Assembly (NCBI RefSeq): GCF_028330985.1
Contig: NZ_JAQMUE010000105.1
Coordinates: 1-64,000, forward strand
Length of the DNA stretch: 64,000 nucleotides
Source: Roseofilum reptotaenium CS-1145
GTDB taxonomy: Bacteria; Cyanobacteriota; Cyanobacteriia; Cyanobacteriales; Desertifilaceae
Direction of reading: 5' to 3'
The translations under genes were made by a program, and so were the position numbers. The first letter of the stretch is position 1. Each line of letters begins with the position of its first letter. Below the pieces are notes generated by a model. That model searched no databases. It was not told where the DNA came from and saw only the letters and a list, made by a program, of their open reading frames with translations. This document shows positions 33,784 to 42,293 of this stretch, one piece after another.

Positions 33784-36723
33784 TTAACTATCCTCTAAAA
33801 TTCCCGGTAATACTTCTCCTACTTGGGTATTTAGCACTTCCATATCCTCTTGATCTTTCGCACTAAAACTGGTCTTAAATTGCTCGGGTGCTTGGGGCCA
33901 AGTGCTAGGATCGTAGGCTGGAAATTGTCCGGATTTGCGTTTATTCACTAACTGGGTGACTCCCAAGGGTTCCCCATCTTTGGATAACACGGGCATACAA
34001 AGCAAACTAGACGTTCTATAGCCCGTTTTTTTATCCGTTTGTTGAGCAATTTCCGACCCCGGATAATCATATAAGTCAAAGGGAATATTCAAGGGTTGTC
34101 CTGTCAGGGCAACACGACCAGCAAACCCTTCTCCCATGGGAATGCGAATATCAATTAAGGAGCCATCGCTTTGAGGTAATTTAGTCCATAGCTGTTTATT
34201 GACTCGATCGATTAACCAAAGGGTAGAGCGGTCAGCATCAGTTAGGGTTTTTGCGGCTTGCATTACATTACGAATAATCTCTTCTGCGGAACTACTACTG
34301 CTTTTAATCAGATTAATTGCGTGAGTTAATGGATCAACGGTTAGACCCGATTTTCTCAAGGTGGGGATGTCAGTATAGAAGGATTGGAAGCCTTGGAGAA
34401 TGGGGGAGATTAATTGGGTATACTCTTGCAGGCGATCGGCATCGGTACGGTTAAAGCCTTTGGGATCGAGACGACCTTCGGTCTGTTTGTTAAATAAGCG
34501 AACGACTCCGACGACTTCCTTCTGATCGTTGACTAGGGGAAATAAGAATAACTGGCTATAATTAGCGATTTTACCAGCTCCTTGAATGACTAAGGGATCG
34601 GCTAAATTTCCCAGTTTATTAGTTCCTTTAAAGTCTTGGCTACTGACGATGGTTTTGGCTAACCCTTGCTCTGTCGAAACAGTAATCAATTTAGGTTTTT
34701 TCTGGGCATCTAAAATGGCAGACCAGAGGTTATTCCGGCTAGAATCCAGAATAAATAATGTGGCTTTGGCTACTCCGATCGCCTGTTCTACAGAGGTGTG
34801 CAGAGGTTGGAGAAAATGAGCTAAAGAATGGTAAGCAGCTTCCTGGTTAGATGCTCGATCCAACTCCATTTGACTCAATAAAACTAAGCTTTGCTGGGTT
34901 ACCTCAGTGGGATCAATTTGCGCTTGTTTCTTCAAGTTTTCATGGCTTCTAATAAACTGGAGTAGTACCGCTACCCGTTCATTAAATAACTGCATAGTTT
35001 GTTGATCGTTGCGGTCAAAACTGGCTTTTAAATAATCAGGAACTGCGGGCCAATCTTCTTTGTTATATTCGGGATGATTGCCTGGCTTACGCTTATTGAC
35101 TAATTGGGTAATACCGAGTAATTCACCTTCTGGACTTTCGATGGGCATACAGAGTAAACTACACGTCCGATAGCGAGTTTGAGAATCGGTGCGTTTTGCA
35201 TTTTCAGCGTTGGGGTCATTGTAGAGGTCAAAGGGAATATTCAAGGTGTGCCGGGCTTGGGCAACTTCACCAACAAATCCTACTCCGATCGCACATCGAA
35301 TTCTCCCTTTTCCGGGTAACTCTGTCCATAAATCCCCAGCTTGAGGGTCATGTAACCAGAGGGTGGAGCGGTCAGCATTCATCAGTTTTTTGGCCGTATT
35401 CATCACCCGATGTAATACGGTTTGAGTATCGAGGTTAATCTGATCGAGCGATCGCGTTGCTTCCGTAAGTGCCGCCGTTGCCCGTAACTTTTTAGTCGCT
35501 TTATAGGATGATTGACACGCTTGCAGAATCTGACGAATGGGAAGCACACATTTAACCAAGCGCTCTAAATCTTTGCGGGTAAACCCTTGCACTGGACGCG
35601 AGGGACTATTGGGAGTTTTGGGTGCAATTTTATTGAGCAGTTGAATCACCGCTACCACATTCTTTTGCTCATCTAAAATTGGAAAGGCTAAAATATTGCG
35701 AGTGCGATAATTATACTTTTGATCGTATTCTTTCACCAACTTACATCTCGGATCGTCATACACATTGTTGGGAATATTAATTACCCGCTTGAGTTGGGCA
35801 ACTCCTCCAGCAATGCCTTCGCCAACTCGGACATGAATATCGAGGAATTCACCCTGTTCATTTTGAGCTACCAAAGACCATAACTCTGTTTTCTCATCAT
35901 TAAGCAAAAAGATGGTAGTCCGCTCGGCCCGGAGCAACTGCCCCACCGTAGAAGTCACATCTCGCAGCACCTCATATAGGGCTTGGGCTGATTGATGGCC
36001 TTCTTCGGGGGTTTGTCCTTCTGAAAGGAAATCTACTTGAGAAACCAGTAATTTCCGCTCCAGTTGGGTAAAGGTTTTCAGGAATTCGGTTTCATCGACT
36101 TCTAACTCGGTTTCAATGGTTTCGATCGCCTTCTCGACCCATTGAGCATTAAAAATTCCGGCATAGATACGGTTATGGATTAATAAACGCCCTTGTTCGC
36201 GCATCGCTAATCCCATAGTCCGTAACTCGCGCTGTTCCGGACTCTCATTAGCCGGTATCCCTTCGTCTGCCAATACTTGTTCATACAATCGAAGCAAGTT
36301 CAAGGTTGCCGGTTGGGGTTGTAAGAGGCGATCGCGAATACTGCGTAAATGTTTTAATTCTTCATTGTTTTCCCAATTCTGAATTAATTCCCTTTGCACT
36401 AACTTAGAAATCCATTCTTCTTCGCGACCCACGATGGGTGCATCCTCAGAATCTGCGATCGCCTGGCAAACGGCTATTGTCAGCAGGGGGTGGGCAGCCG
36501 TCCAGAAAAATATCGTCGAAATCAGAGTACGATAATTTCGGGTTTTGGCTTTCATTCCCCTGGCCAAATCCAGGCCAGTAGCGTATTTTGAAGAAGGAGT
36601 CAGGGAGTAGCTCTCGTTGGCGATCATATCGTGCAACCCGATCTGAATGGATTTAGCTATGCAATCAATCTCAATGATACCCTGATTGTACAAGGCCTTC
36701 TTTTGGCGAGAGATTAAACCCAT
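33784..36723 (-). CDS. Four-GAF-domain protein with N-terminal AAA_35-like tail
   Basis: 979 residues. After about 60 unassigned residues, a segment with WTAAHPLLTIAVCQAI, WISKLVQRELIQNWENNEELKHLRSIRDRLL and ELRTMGLAMREQGRLLIHNRIYAGIF matches the C-terminal part of cyanobacterial AAA_35-type ATPases, without their P-loop. Four GAF domains follow (about 245-400, 420-580, 615-760 and 790-960). Domains 2 and 4 are closely similar (ADRSTLWL, IPFDLYDYPGSEIAQQTD versus IPFDLYNDPNAENAKRTD, YRT-(C/S)-SLLCMP). No output domain is seen, so it probably signals by protein contact. Its ATG overlaps that of aroE in a CATG; inner starts at 36627 or 36555 are possible. Confidence 0.75.
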   Translation of the reverse strand: MGLISRQKKALYNQGIIEIDCIAKSIQIGLHDMIANESYSLTPSSKYATGLDLARGMKAKTRNYRTLISTIFFWTAAHPLLTIAVCQAIADSEDAPIVGREEEWISKLVQRELIQNWENNEELKHLRSIRDRLLQPQPATLNLLRLYEQVLADEGIPANESPEQRELRTMGLAMREQGRLLIHNRIYAGIFNAQWVEKAIETIETELEVDETEFLKTFTQLERKLLVSQVDFLSEGQTPEEGHQSAQALYEVLRDVTSTVGQLLRAERTTIFLLNDEKTELWSLVAQNEQGEFLDIHVRVGEGIAGGVAQLKRVINIPNNVYDDPRCKLVKEYDQKYNYRTRNILAFPILDEQKNVVAVIQLLNKIAPKTPNSPSRPVQGFTRKDLERLVKCVLPIRQILQACQSSYKATKKLRATAALTEATRSLDQINLDTQTVLHRVMNTAKKLMNADRSTLWLHDPQAGDLWTELPGKGRIRCAIGVGFVGEVAQARHTLNIPFDLYNDPNAENAKRTDSQTRYRTCSLLCMPIESPEGELLGITQLVNKRKPGNHPEYNKEDWPAVPDYLKASFDRNDQQTMQLFNERVAVLLQFIRSHENLKKQAQIDPTEVTQQSLVLLSQMELDRASNQEAAYHSLAHFLQPLHTSVEQAIGVAKATLFILDSSRNNLWSAILDAQKKPKLITVSTEQGLAKTIVSSQDFKGTNKLGNLADPLVIQGAGKIANYSQLFLFPLVNDQKEVVGVVRLFNKQTEGRLDPKGFNRTDADRLQEYTQLISPILQGFQSFYTDIPTLRKSGLTVDPLTHAINLIKSSSSSAEEIIRNVMQAAKTLTDADRSTLWLIDRVNKQLWTKLPQSDGSLIDIRIPMGEGFAGRVALTGQPLNIPFDLYDYPGSEIAQQTDKKTGYRTSSLLCMPVLSKDGEPLGVTQLVNKRKSGQFPAYDPSTWPQAPEQFKTSFSAKDQEDMEVLNTQVGEVLPGILEDS

Positions 36724-37567
36724 GCAAGAGATTCAAGGAACCACCCGTTTACTGGGTATTATTGGCGATCCGATTAAGCATTCGCGATCGCCGGTGATGC
36801 AAAATGCTGCCCTTTCCCATCTAGGTGCTGATTATGTCTATGTCCCCTTTCCGGTTACCCAAGACCAATTGGAGGTTGTCCTAGAGGGATTTCAAGCGGT
36901 TGGGGTGGTTGGGTTTAATGTCACTATTCCCCACAAAAGAGCAATTATGCCCTACTTATCCCAAATTTCCCCAGTTGCCCAAGCCGTGGGTGCAGTGAAT
37001 ACAGTTTGGCGAACGGAACGGGGATGGGAAGGAACCAATACAGATGTTTTGGGATTTATTGCTCCTTTGAAAGAGGAGCATCAGAAGTGGTCCAATGCAC
37101 AAGTGGTGATTTTAGGCAATGGCGGATCGGCCCGAGCAGTGGTTGCCGGTTGTTTGGAGTTAGGGGTTGAGCGCTTGCATGTGGTGGGGCGTAATCTTGA
37201 GCGTTTGCAAGCTTTTCAACGGAGTTGGTCCAATCCTGTAATGATTCATGAATGGCATGAGTTACCGGATTTGTTACCTGAAACCACAGTATTGGTCAAT
37301 ACTACACCCATCGGTATGTCTCCCAATGTCAATGAGACTCCGGTAGATGGGGAACTCTTGGCTCGTTTGCCTCAAGGAGCCATATTATATGATTTGATTT
37401 ATAATCCTCGTCCGACTCGTTTTTTACAATTGGGACGGGAGATCGATCTGCTCACGATTGATGGTACAGAAATGCTCGTTCAGCAAGGAGCAGCCGCTCT
37501 ACAATTGTGGCTTGATGAACCCACTCCCGTTGGGGTGATGCGTCAAGCACTTTTGGATGCGCTGTAA
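36722..37567 (+). CDS. aroE: Shikimate dehydrogenase AroE
   Basis: Reduces 3-dehydroshikimate to shikimate with NADPH in the aromatic amino acid pathway. 281 residues from ATG 36722. Key features: GIIGDPIKHSRSPVMQNAA (substrate-binding Ser pair), NVTIPHKRAIMPYL (catalytic Lys), NTVWRTERGWEGTNTDVLGF (catalytic Asp), the NADP-binding ILGNGGSARAVV and VNTTPIGMSPN. The longer frame from 36686 would run further into the divergent GAF gene and does not add family sequence. It is a single gene, with the next gene 74 bp away. Confidence 0.95.
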   Translation: MQEIQGTTRLLGIIGDPIKHSRSPVMQNAALSHLGADYVYVPFPVTQDQLEVVLEGFQAVGVVGFNVTIPHKRAIMPYLSQISPVAQAVGAVNTVWRTERGWEGTNTDVLGFIAPLKEEHQKWSNAQVVILGNGGSARAVVAGCLELGVERLHVVGRNLERLQAFQRSWSNPVMIHEWHELPDLLPETTVLVNTTPIGMSPNVNETPVDGELLARLPQGAILYDLIYNPRPTRFLQLGREIDLLTIDGTEMLVQQGAAALQLWLDEPTPVGVMRQALLDAL

Positions 37568-37641
37568 TATCAATTAATAATTAACAATTTTCATGTCGGC
37601 GACAGCCGAAACAATTAACAATTATTTTAAGAGGACTGAGT

Positions 37642-38211
37642 ATGACAGTTGCTACTGTTGCTAAAGTCTGGACAGATGATGAGTTTATGGCGCTATCCAG
37701 TGATGGGCATCGTTACGAGTTGGTGGATGGGGAGTTAGTCGATATGGGAAATTCGGGAATGGAGCATGGCTATGTGGCCTGTCTTTTGGTAGCCGAATTG
37801 ATGGCTTTTGTACGCCAAAATAAATTAGGGGCAGTGTGTGATTCGAGTACAGCGTTTACCTTAAAAGAGGGTAATCGGCGATCGCCCGATATTTCTTTTA
37901 TCAGTCGTGACAGATTGAAGGGATTAAGCCGTCCGCCCCGGGGATTTTTTCAGGGATCGCCAGATTTAGTGGTGGAAATTTTGTCCCCAGGAAATACAGT
38001 AGAGGAAATGCATACCAAGATCGTAGAGTATTTCCAGAATCAGACGCGCCTGTTGTGGATGATTCATCCTGATGAACGGTATATCTTGGTTTATCACTCT
38101 CCTGAGCCTGATCGTCTCTTGCGGGTAGGAGATACACTTGATGGAGAGGATGTGATAGTGGGGTTTTCGATGGCAGTATCAGATTTATTCGAGCCATGGG
38201 ATTTTGAATAA
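37642..38211 (+). CDS. Uma2 family putative endonuclease (DUF820)
   Basis: 189 residues, typical of this multicopy cyanobacterial family: YELVDGELVDMGNSG, RSPDISFISRDRL (active-site Asp), PDLVVEILSPGNTVEEMHTKIVEYF (Glu/Lys of the PD-(D/E)XK core) and LLWMIHPDERYILVY. AAGAGGAC precedes the ATG. It is distinct from, and not obviously a recent copy of, the Uma2 gene at 24.3 kb. Confidence 0.88.
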   Translation: MTVATVAKVWTDDEFMALSSDGHRYELVDGELVDMGNSGMEHGYVACLLVAELMAFVRQNKLGAVCDSSTAFTLKEGNRRSPDISFISRDRLKGLSRPPRGFFQGSPDLVVEILSPGNTVEEMHTKIVEYFQNQTRLLWMIHPDERYILVYHSPEPDRLLRVGDTLDGEDVIVGFSMAVSDLFEPWDFE

Positions 38212-38381
38212 AGTTTTAGAAATTGTGAATGTTACGAATAGATGGAGAAACTGTGTAATGAGGTACAGTTGGAAAAGATTCTCTCATCTCCCCAAAAAGC
38301 ATGGGGAGAATCCCACAGTCCTACCTTTTTGAAGGAGGATGGAAATGTACCTCGAAAAGCAATGAATAAAGATGCCCTAAA

Positions 38382-41300
38382 TTATTCCTTAAATAGACTC
38401 AGTTGTTGGTAGCGATCGCCCTCCGACTCCTCTACCTTAGTTAGATCGGGAAGCGTCAACGGGATGCGAGGATAGGTATTTCGATCCGTGAGATCGCGCT
38501 CTAACCATTGCTGAAACACTTGTTCTCTGGGATCTTCAGGACAAACTAAGCCATAGATGCGTAGGCGTTTTTGCGAACCCTTGAGACTCGTGCAACGTTG
38601 ATATTCTAGACTATAGCCTAAGAGGTTAATGAAACGGCGCATAATCATAATTCCAGAGGAATTTTTCGCTAGTCCAATACCGAAGAGCGATCGCACTTCC
38701 TGACGGTTCGAGAGAGCAATGTCCTGTAACTGCTGCAAATCGATATCGGTATTCATAAATACGCGCTCTGCATCGGCAATTAAACCGGGAATGCCTAAAA
38801 GTTCCATCGCACCAATCTTTGACCCCAATTGAGAGCCGTTGAAATCGGGTAAAAAGAGACCACCGGATCTCCGTGATAGTAACTCCCGTGCCATAGCCGT
38901 ATCGCGATCGGCTAAATAGGGACGGCCGACGGTGAGAAAATAATGATACTGCAATTGCTCGTACCAGCCGCGATCGTCTAAGCTGACTAACTCCGGAGTC
39001 ACGGGAATTCCATACTTTTGCCACAATTCCTGATGGCGAGATCGGTGTCGTTGATCGGGGGTTTGACTACTGCGATGGCACATCTCTTGCGGGGAAATCA
39101 CGGAAGTCAGTTGAACCGTGGAATGGGCGATCGCTTCACATTCTGCCTGATAATTTTGCGCCAACACGCGATCGATCATAGTCTTTAAGCTCGGTTCGCT
39201 CTCCTCTTCTGGCGCTTGCGTCTGCTCTACTGCGGGTTGACAAACATGACCTTCAGCCATTAATCCGCCGATCGCCGCTTCGCGATACCGCGCCATTCCC
39301 CCATTAAACCGTACTGCCAATTTGGCCCAAGTCATGAGGGACTCTGCTTGAAATCCTAAGTCTAAACCATCCAACTGGGTAAAATCGGACTGTTGCAACA
39401 GGCGAATATTCATCTGAGTTAACCGATGTTCGCAACTGAGTAAACTGGCAAGAGAGGTAGATCCATTTCCCACCCGGTTAAAGCCATAGGGAGCCACCCA
39501 GAGATATCGAGGCACAGTTTCCCTGACTCGTGACAGAGCTTGGCGGACAGAGTTCTCGGCTTGGATGCCTTGGGCGATCGCCCACACCGAGGTAAAATGA
39601 CCCCGAAGATCGATACTCACGCCGGTTTCAATGGCTGGAGAAGCCAAAACGCCATCATACTGACTCAACAATTCATCTAAACTCTGGCCGCGATCCATAC
39701 AACCATAAGCGGGATGAGTTGGATCGGACAACGTTTCCGAATCAATGCGCAAAAACCGATGCTCAGGAAATCGCTGCTGTAGATAGCTCTCTAGGGTAAT
39801 GGTTCCCCACTTACTGCCCCGTTTCTGAGCCGATAAACAGACCATTGGTCGTCCCCCAGCCGCAATATGATGGGCTAAATCTTGGACTAGGCGCTCTGGG
39901 GTTTTATCCTCATAGCTATATACCCGCCAAGCCTCTTGGGCGCTCGGTTTCCAGGTATTTTCCACCACCGCTACATCCGGGTCAATTCCAGAGAGGGCAA
40001 TCAAATAATCTAGGGCAATATCACTTAAGTCTGCATCGGCTACCCAAACTTGACCGCTGCCCCCTAAAACGTTTTGGATTAAGGTTTTCAAGGTATTGAG
40101 AATAGCCACCCGGTGACGACGACAGGTGCTGGAATTTAAACCATGCCACAGTACTTGCTCGATTTCATCAATCACCACCAGGGCATTTTGCCACTCTTGG
40201 GGATTAAACTGGGCGCGGGAGTTGGGATGCAGCGAGTCAATGCACAGCACCACCCCCGGATCTGGAGAGGCTTCACCCGCAAGCGTTGGAAGGCCAAACC
40301 GAGTCGCTAAAGATTCTACCAGTTGCACCCGATGACTGATGACAAGGACGGGTTGTCCTGCGCGTTTGGCTTGATTAACGATGGTTTCGAGTAGTTGGGT
40401 TTTCCCGGTTCCTTTCGCAGATTTGATCGCTACCAGTTGGGCGCTTTCCGGTAGGGGAAGAGTGGCCGGAAAATAGCGGTCATTGAGGGTGAGGGTGCGG
40501 GGATAGGTGAGCTGTTGGGTGATGGTGGCTTTCCAGCGCTCAAAGGGGATGGCTTGGCTGTAGGCTTGGTGAAAGCGGGCTGAACTTTGGCTGGCGATCA
40601 GATCGTCTACTCCTTTTCCCCATTCTGGGTTCCAGGTGACGATCTTGACTTGACATCCGGCTTGTTGCAGGAGATACCCCATGCGGCGAATGGCGGTTTG
40701 AACGGCGCGTAGGGTTTGGGGTTTGGTGTCTTGGTCGAAGACCATATATATGGGTCGGTTGGCAGCGATAAAGGGTTGCAGTTCAGGGATAAGATGGGGA
40801 TGACCGATGCGCCGACCTTGGTTATTTTTGGGGATACGATAGCCACTATGGATACCGGGAAGGGCGATCGCTCCATAGCCTGCGGTGAGCAGAGCGCCGG
40901 CTTTTTTGGCTCCTTCGGTAATGCACAGGGGAAGGCTGGGATTATCTTTTACCCACTGCCAAAAGCCGCGATCGGAGTGTTCGGGCTGGATCTGTTCGGG
41001 GGTGAGGGGGACGTTTCCCCGGTTGGCGATCGTTTGCCAGATGGACTGGGTAACTCGCAGGGCAAAGAGTCGGGTGGGGGTTTTGGGGGGATGTTCGTAT
41101 TTGATCGGTTTGCCATCTGCATAGCGCGGTTGAGCGGGTTTGAAGCATCCCCAGTCCTCATCTTCTCCAGTAATGGGGTTAATACCGGAACACCACCATC
41201 CCCCTTGCCGAAGATGTTGATAGCGTTGCATAATGGTAGCTCGCAACCGGCCATCTTTACGGCGGGGCAGGTCGTCTGCGTACAAGAGATAGTCGTAGGG

Positions 41301-41435
41301 GGTTTGTCCTTCGAGGGGGATGACATTCAGGCGGGTAAGCTGGAGATCGACTCCACTGGCTTCCCATTCAAGTAGGTGGTTCACGGCGGTTGCGTTGGCT
41401 TGACTAGAGATAGGGGTATTTATCGTAAACCACAC
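38382..41435 (-). CDS. CyRepA1-type replication protein (primase-like/helicase)
   Basis: 1017 residues. The N-terminal half has a TOPRIM-like DUF3854 region (LCITEGAKKAGALLTAGYGAI at about 171-191, MVFDQDTK at 231-238, GVDDLI at 275-280). The second part is an SF2-like helicase: Walker A SAKGTGKTQ (339-347), Walker B VVIDEIEQ (420-427), motif-VI-like SVRQALSRVRETVPRYLW. This order matches the cyanobacterial CyRepA1 plasmid replication proteins. The start is a GTG at 41435. No partition (ParAB) genes or iterons are near, so the gene may mark an integrated plasmid, or the contig may itself be extrachromosomal, which the housekeeping genes argue against. Confidence 0.78.
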   Translation of the reverse strand: MWFTINTPISSQANATAVNHLLEWEASGVDLQLTRLNVIPLEGQTPYDYLLYADDLPRRKDGRLRATIMQRYQHLRQGGWWCSGINPITGEDEDWGCFKPAQPRYADGKPIKYEHPPKTPTRLFALRVTQSIWQTIANRGNVPLTPEQIQPEHSDRGFWQWVKDNPSLPLCITEGAKKAGALLTAGYGAIALPGIHSGYRIPKNNQGRRIGHPHLIPELQPFIAANRPIYMVFDQDTKPQTLRAVQTAIRRMGYLLQQAGCQVKIVTWNPEWGKGVDDLIASQSSARFHQAYSQAIPFERWKATITQQLTYPRTLTLNDRYFPATLPLPESAQLVAIKSAKGTGKTQLLETIVNQAKRAGQPVLVISHRVQLVESLATRFGLPTLAGEASPDPGVVLCIDSLHPNSRAQFNPQEWQNALVVIDEIEQVLWHGLNSSTCRRHRVAILNTLKTLIQNVLGGSGQVWVADADLSDIALDYLIALSGIDPDVAVVENTWKPSAQEAWRVYSYEDKTPERLVQDLAHHIAAGGRPMVCLSAQKRGSKWGTITLESYLQQRFPEHRFLRIDSETLSDPTHPAYGCMDRGQSLDELLSQYDGVLASPAIETGVSIDLRGHFTSVWAIAQGIQAENSVRQALSRVRETVPRYLWVAPYGFNRVGNGSTSLASLLSCEHRLTQMNIRLLQQSDFTQLDGLDLGFQAESLMTWAKLAVRFNGGMARYREAAIGGLMAEGHVCQPAVEQTQAPEEESEPSLKTMIDRVLAQNYQAECEAIAHSTVQLTSVISPQEMCHRSSQTPDQRHRSRHQELWQKYGIPVTPELVSLDDRGWYEQLQYHYFLTVGRPYLADRDTAMARELLSRRSGGLFLPDFNGSQLGSKIGAMELLGIPGLIADAERVFMNTDIDLQQLQDIALSNRQEVRSLFGIGLAKNSSGIMIMRRFINLLGYSLEYQRCTSLKGSQKRLRIYGLVCPEDPREQVFQQWLERDLTDRNTYPRIPLTLPDLTKVEESEGDRYQQLSLFKE

Positions 41436-41577
41436 TATCTGTAGTTGGCAAGTCAGTTAACGAAGATTTATGACTCTAGATGTAGGGGGCGTTTGGCGAT
41501 CGCCATAGAGAAAGGTAGCGAGCAAGATGCTCACACTGCTCTATGACCTCATTTTTAGCTGTGTCACGGCACTACTG

Positions 41578-41973
41578 CTATGGTGAATATGGGGGCAATG
41601 AATCGATATTTCCTAAAGCAAAATTCAGCATTTCTTCCCCCTGAGATACCAGTTGTTCCACATCAGTTTCTGAAATATCGAGTTCGGTGTTGTAATCAGC
41701 TCTTAATCGGATTCTTTCCGCATCAATGAGATAGCGATGTAGCTCAACCGGAATGCGATTAGTGCGAGCAAATATCCTACCAAAAGCGGCGATAACTGCT
41801 GAATGTTTAGAGTAGGACAACCCTTCGCCTTCTAAAAATGCTGTGGCAATGTAAAACATAGCGTAGTAAGTGCGCGATGCCGCAAAATCGGGAAAACCTG
41901 TACGGTTTAACTCTCTGGCAGCTTGTAGACTGCGATTCGCTTTTTCCAGCAATTTTTGCTGTTCTGGTGTCAT
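41578..41973 (-). CDS. HEPN domain protein (toxin-like)
   Basis: 131 residues, all-helical. FAASRTYYAMFYIATAFL (about 30-47) is the PF05168 HEPN core. An R-x5-H arrangement, RIPVELH (Arg73-His79), is compatible with the RX4-6H RNase motif of active HEPN proteins. Its ATG overlaps by 4 bp the end of the nucleotidyltransferase gene, the usual order of HEPN/MNT pairs in which the MNT partner neutralises the HEPN RNase, in some cases by AMPylation. Confidence 0.82.
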   Translation of the reverse strand: MTPEQQKLLEKANRSLQAARELNRTGFPDFAASRTYYAMFYIATAFLEGEGLSYSKHSAVIAAFGRIFARTNRIPVELHRYLIDAERIRLRADYNTELDISETDVEQLVSQGEEMLNFALGNIDSLPPYSP

Positions 41974-42293
41974 AGGGGTATTCCTTCTCGGCGGATGTTA
42001 CGAAAGAAGCTATTGTTATACTCTTGGAATTGGCGACTACTGGCTAAAGCACAGCTTATCAAGGTATTATGTTCTAAGCATAAATCGGCAATAGTTTTGC
42101 TAATTCTGTTGCTCTCTTCAGAATATTGAAAGTCTTGTTTCAGAATGATTAAAATATCGATATCTGAGTCAGATTCTGCATCCTCTCTTGCTTGAGAACC
42201 ATAGAGAATAATTTGGTCAATTTGCTGACCATATAGGGTTTTCAGTTCTTGACAGGTTTGGTTTAAGATAGTGTTAAGAGTTTCTTTGGTCAT
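41970..42293 (-). CDS. Minimal nucleotidyltransferase (MNT) domain protein, antitoxin-like
   Basis: 107 residues from ATG 42293. The GS-x10-D-x-D active site is perfect: GS at 32-33 and D44-I-D46 (SQAREDAESDSDIDIL). Such proteins transfer AMP to HEPN toxins in MntA/HepT type systems. It overlaps the HEPN gene (4 bp, downstream) and the NB-ARC gene (20 bp, upstream; 59 bp if the longer frame from 42332 is used). The double overlap makes a three-gene operon very likely. Confidence 0.85.
   Translation of the reverse strand: MTKETLNTILNQTCQELKTLYGQQIDQIILYGSQAREDAESDSDIDILIILKQDFQYSEESNRISKTIADLCLEHNTLISCALASSRQFQEYNNSFFRNIRREGIPL

Noticed and set aside
37568-37641. Repeated AATTAACAATT and small GTCGGC/GCCGA hairpin before the Uma2 gene
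   Set aside because: Short, AT-rich simple repeats; too weak to call a regulatory element or mobile element.
38288-38308. CTCCCC/GGGGAG hairpin between the Uma2 and CyRepA1 genes
   Set aside because: Six-base stem with a nine-base loop and no T-run; not convincing as a terminator.
40716-41375. 219-codon plus-strand frame
   Set aside because: It lies entirely opposite the CyRepA1-like gene, which has clear domain motifs; the shadow has none.
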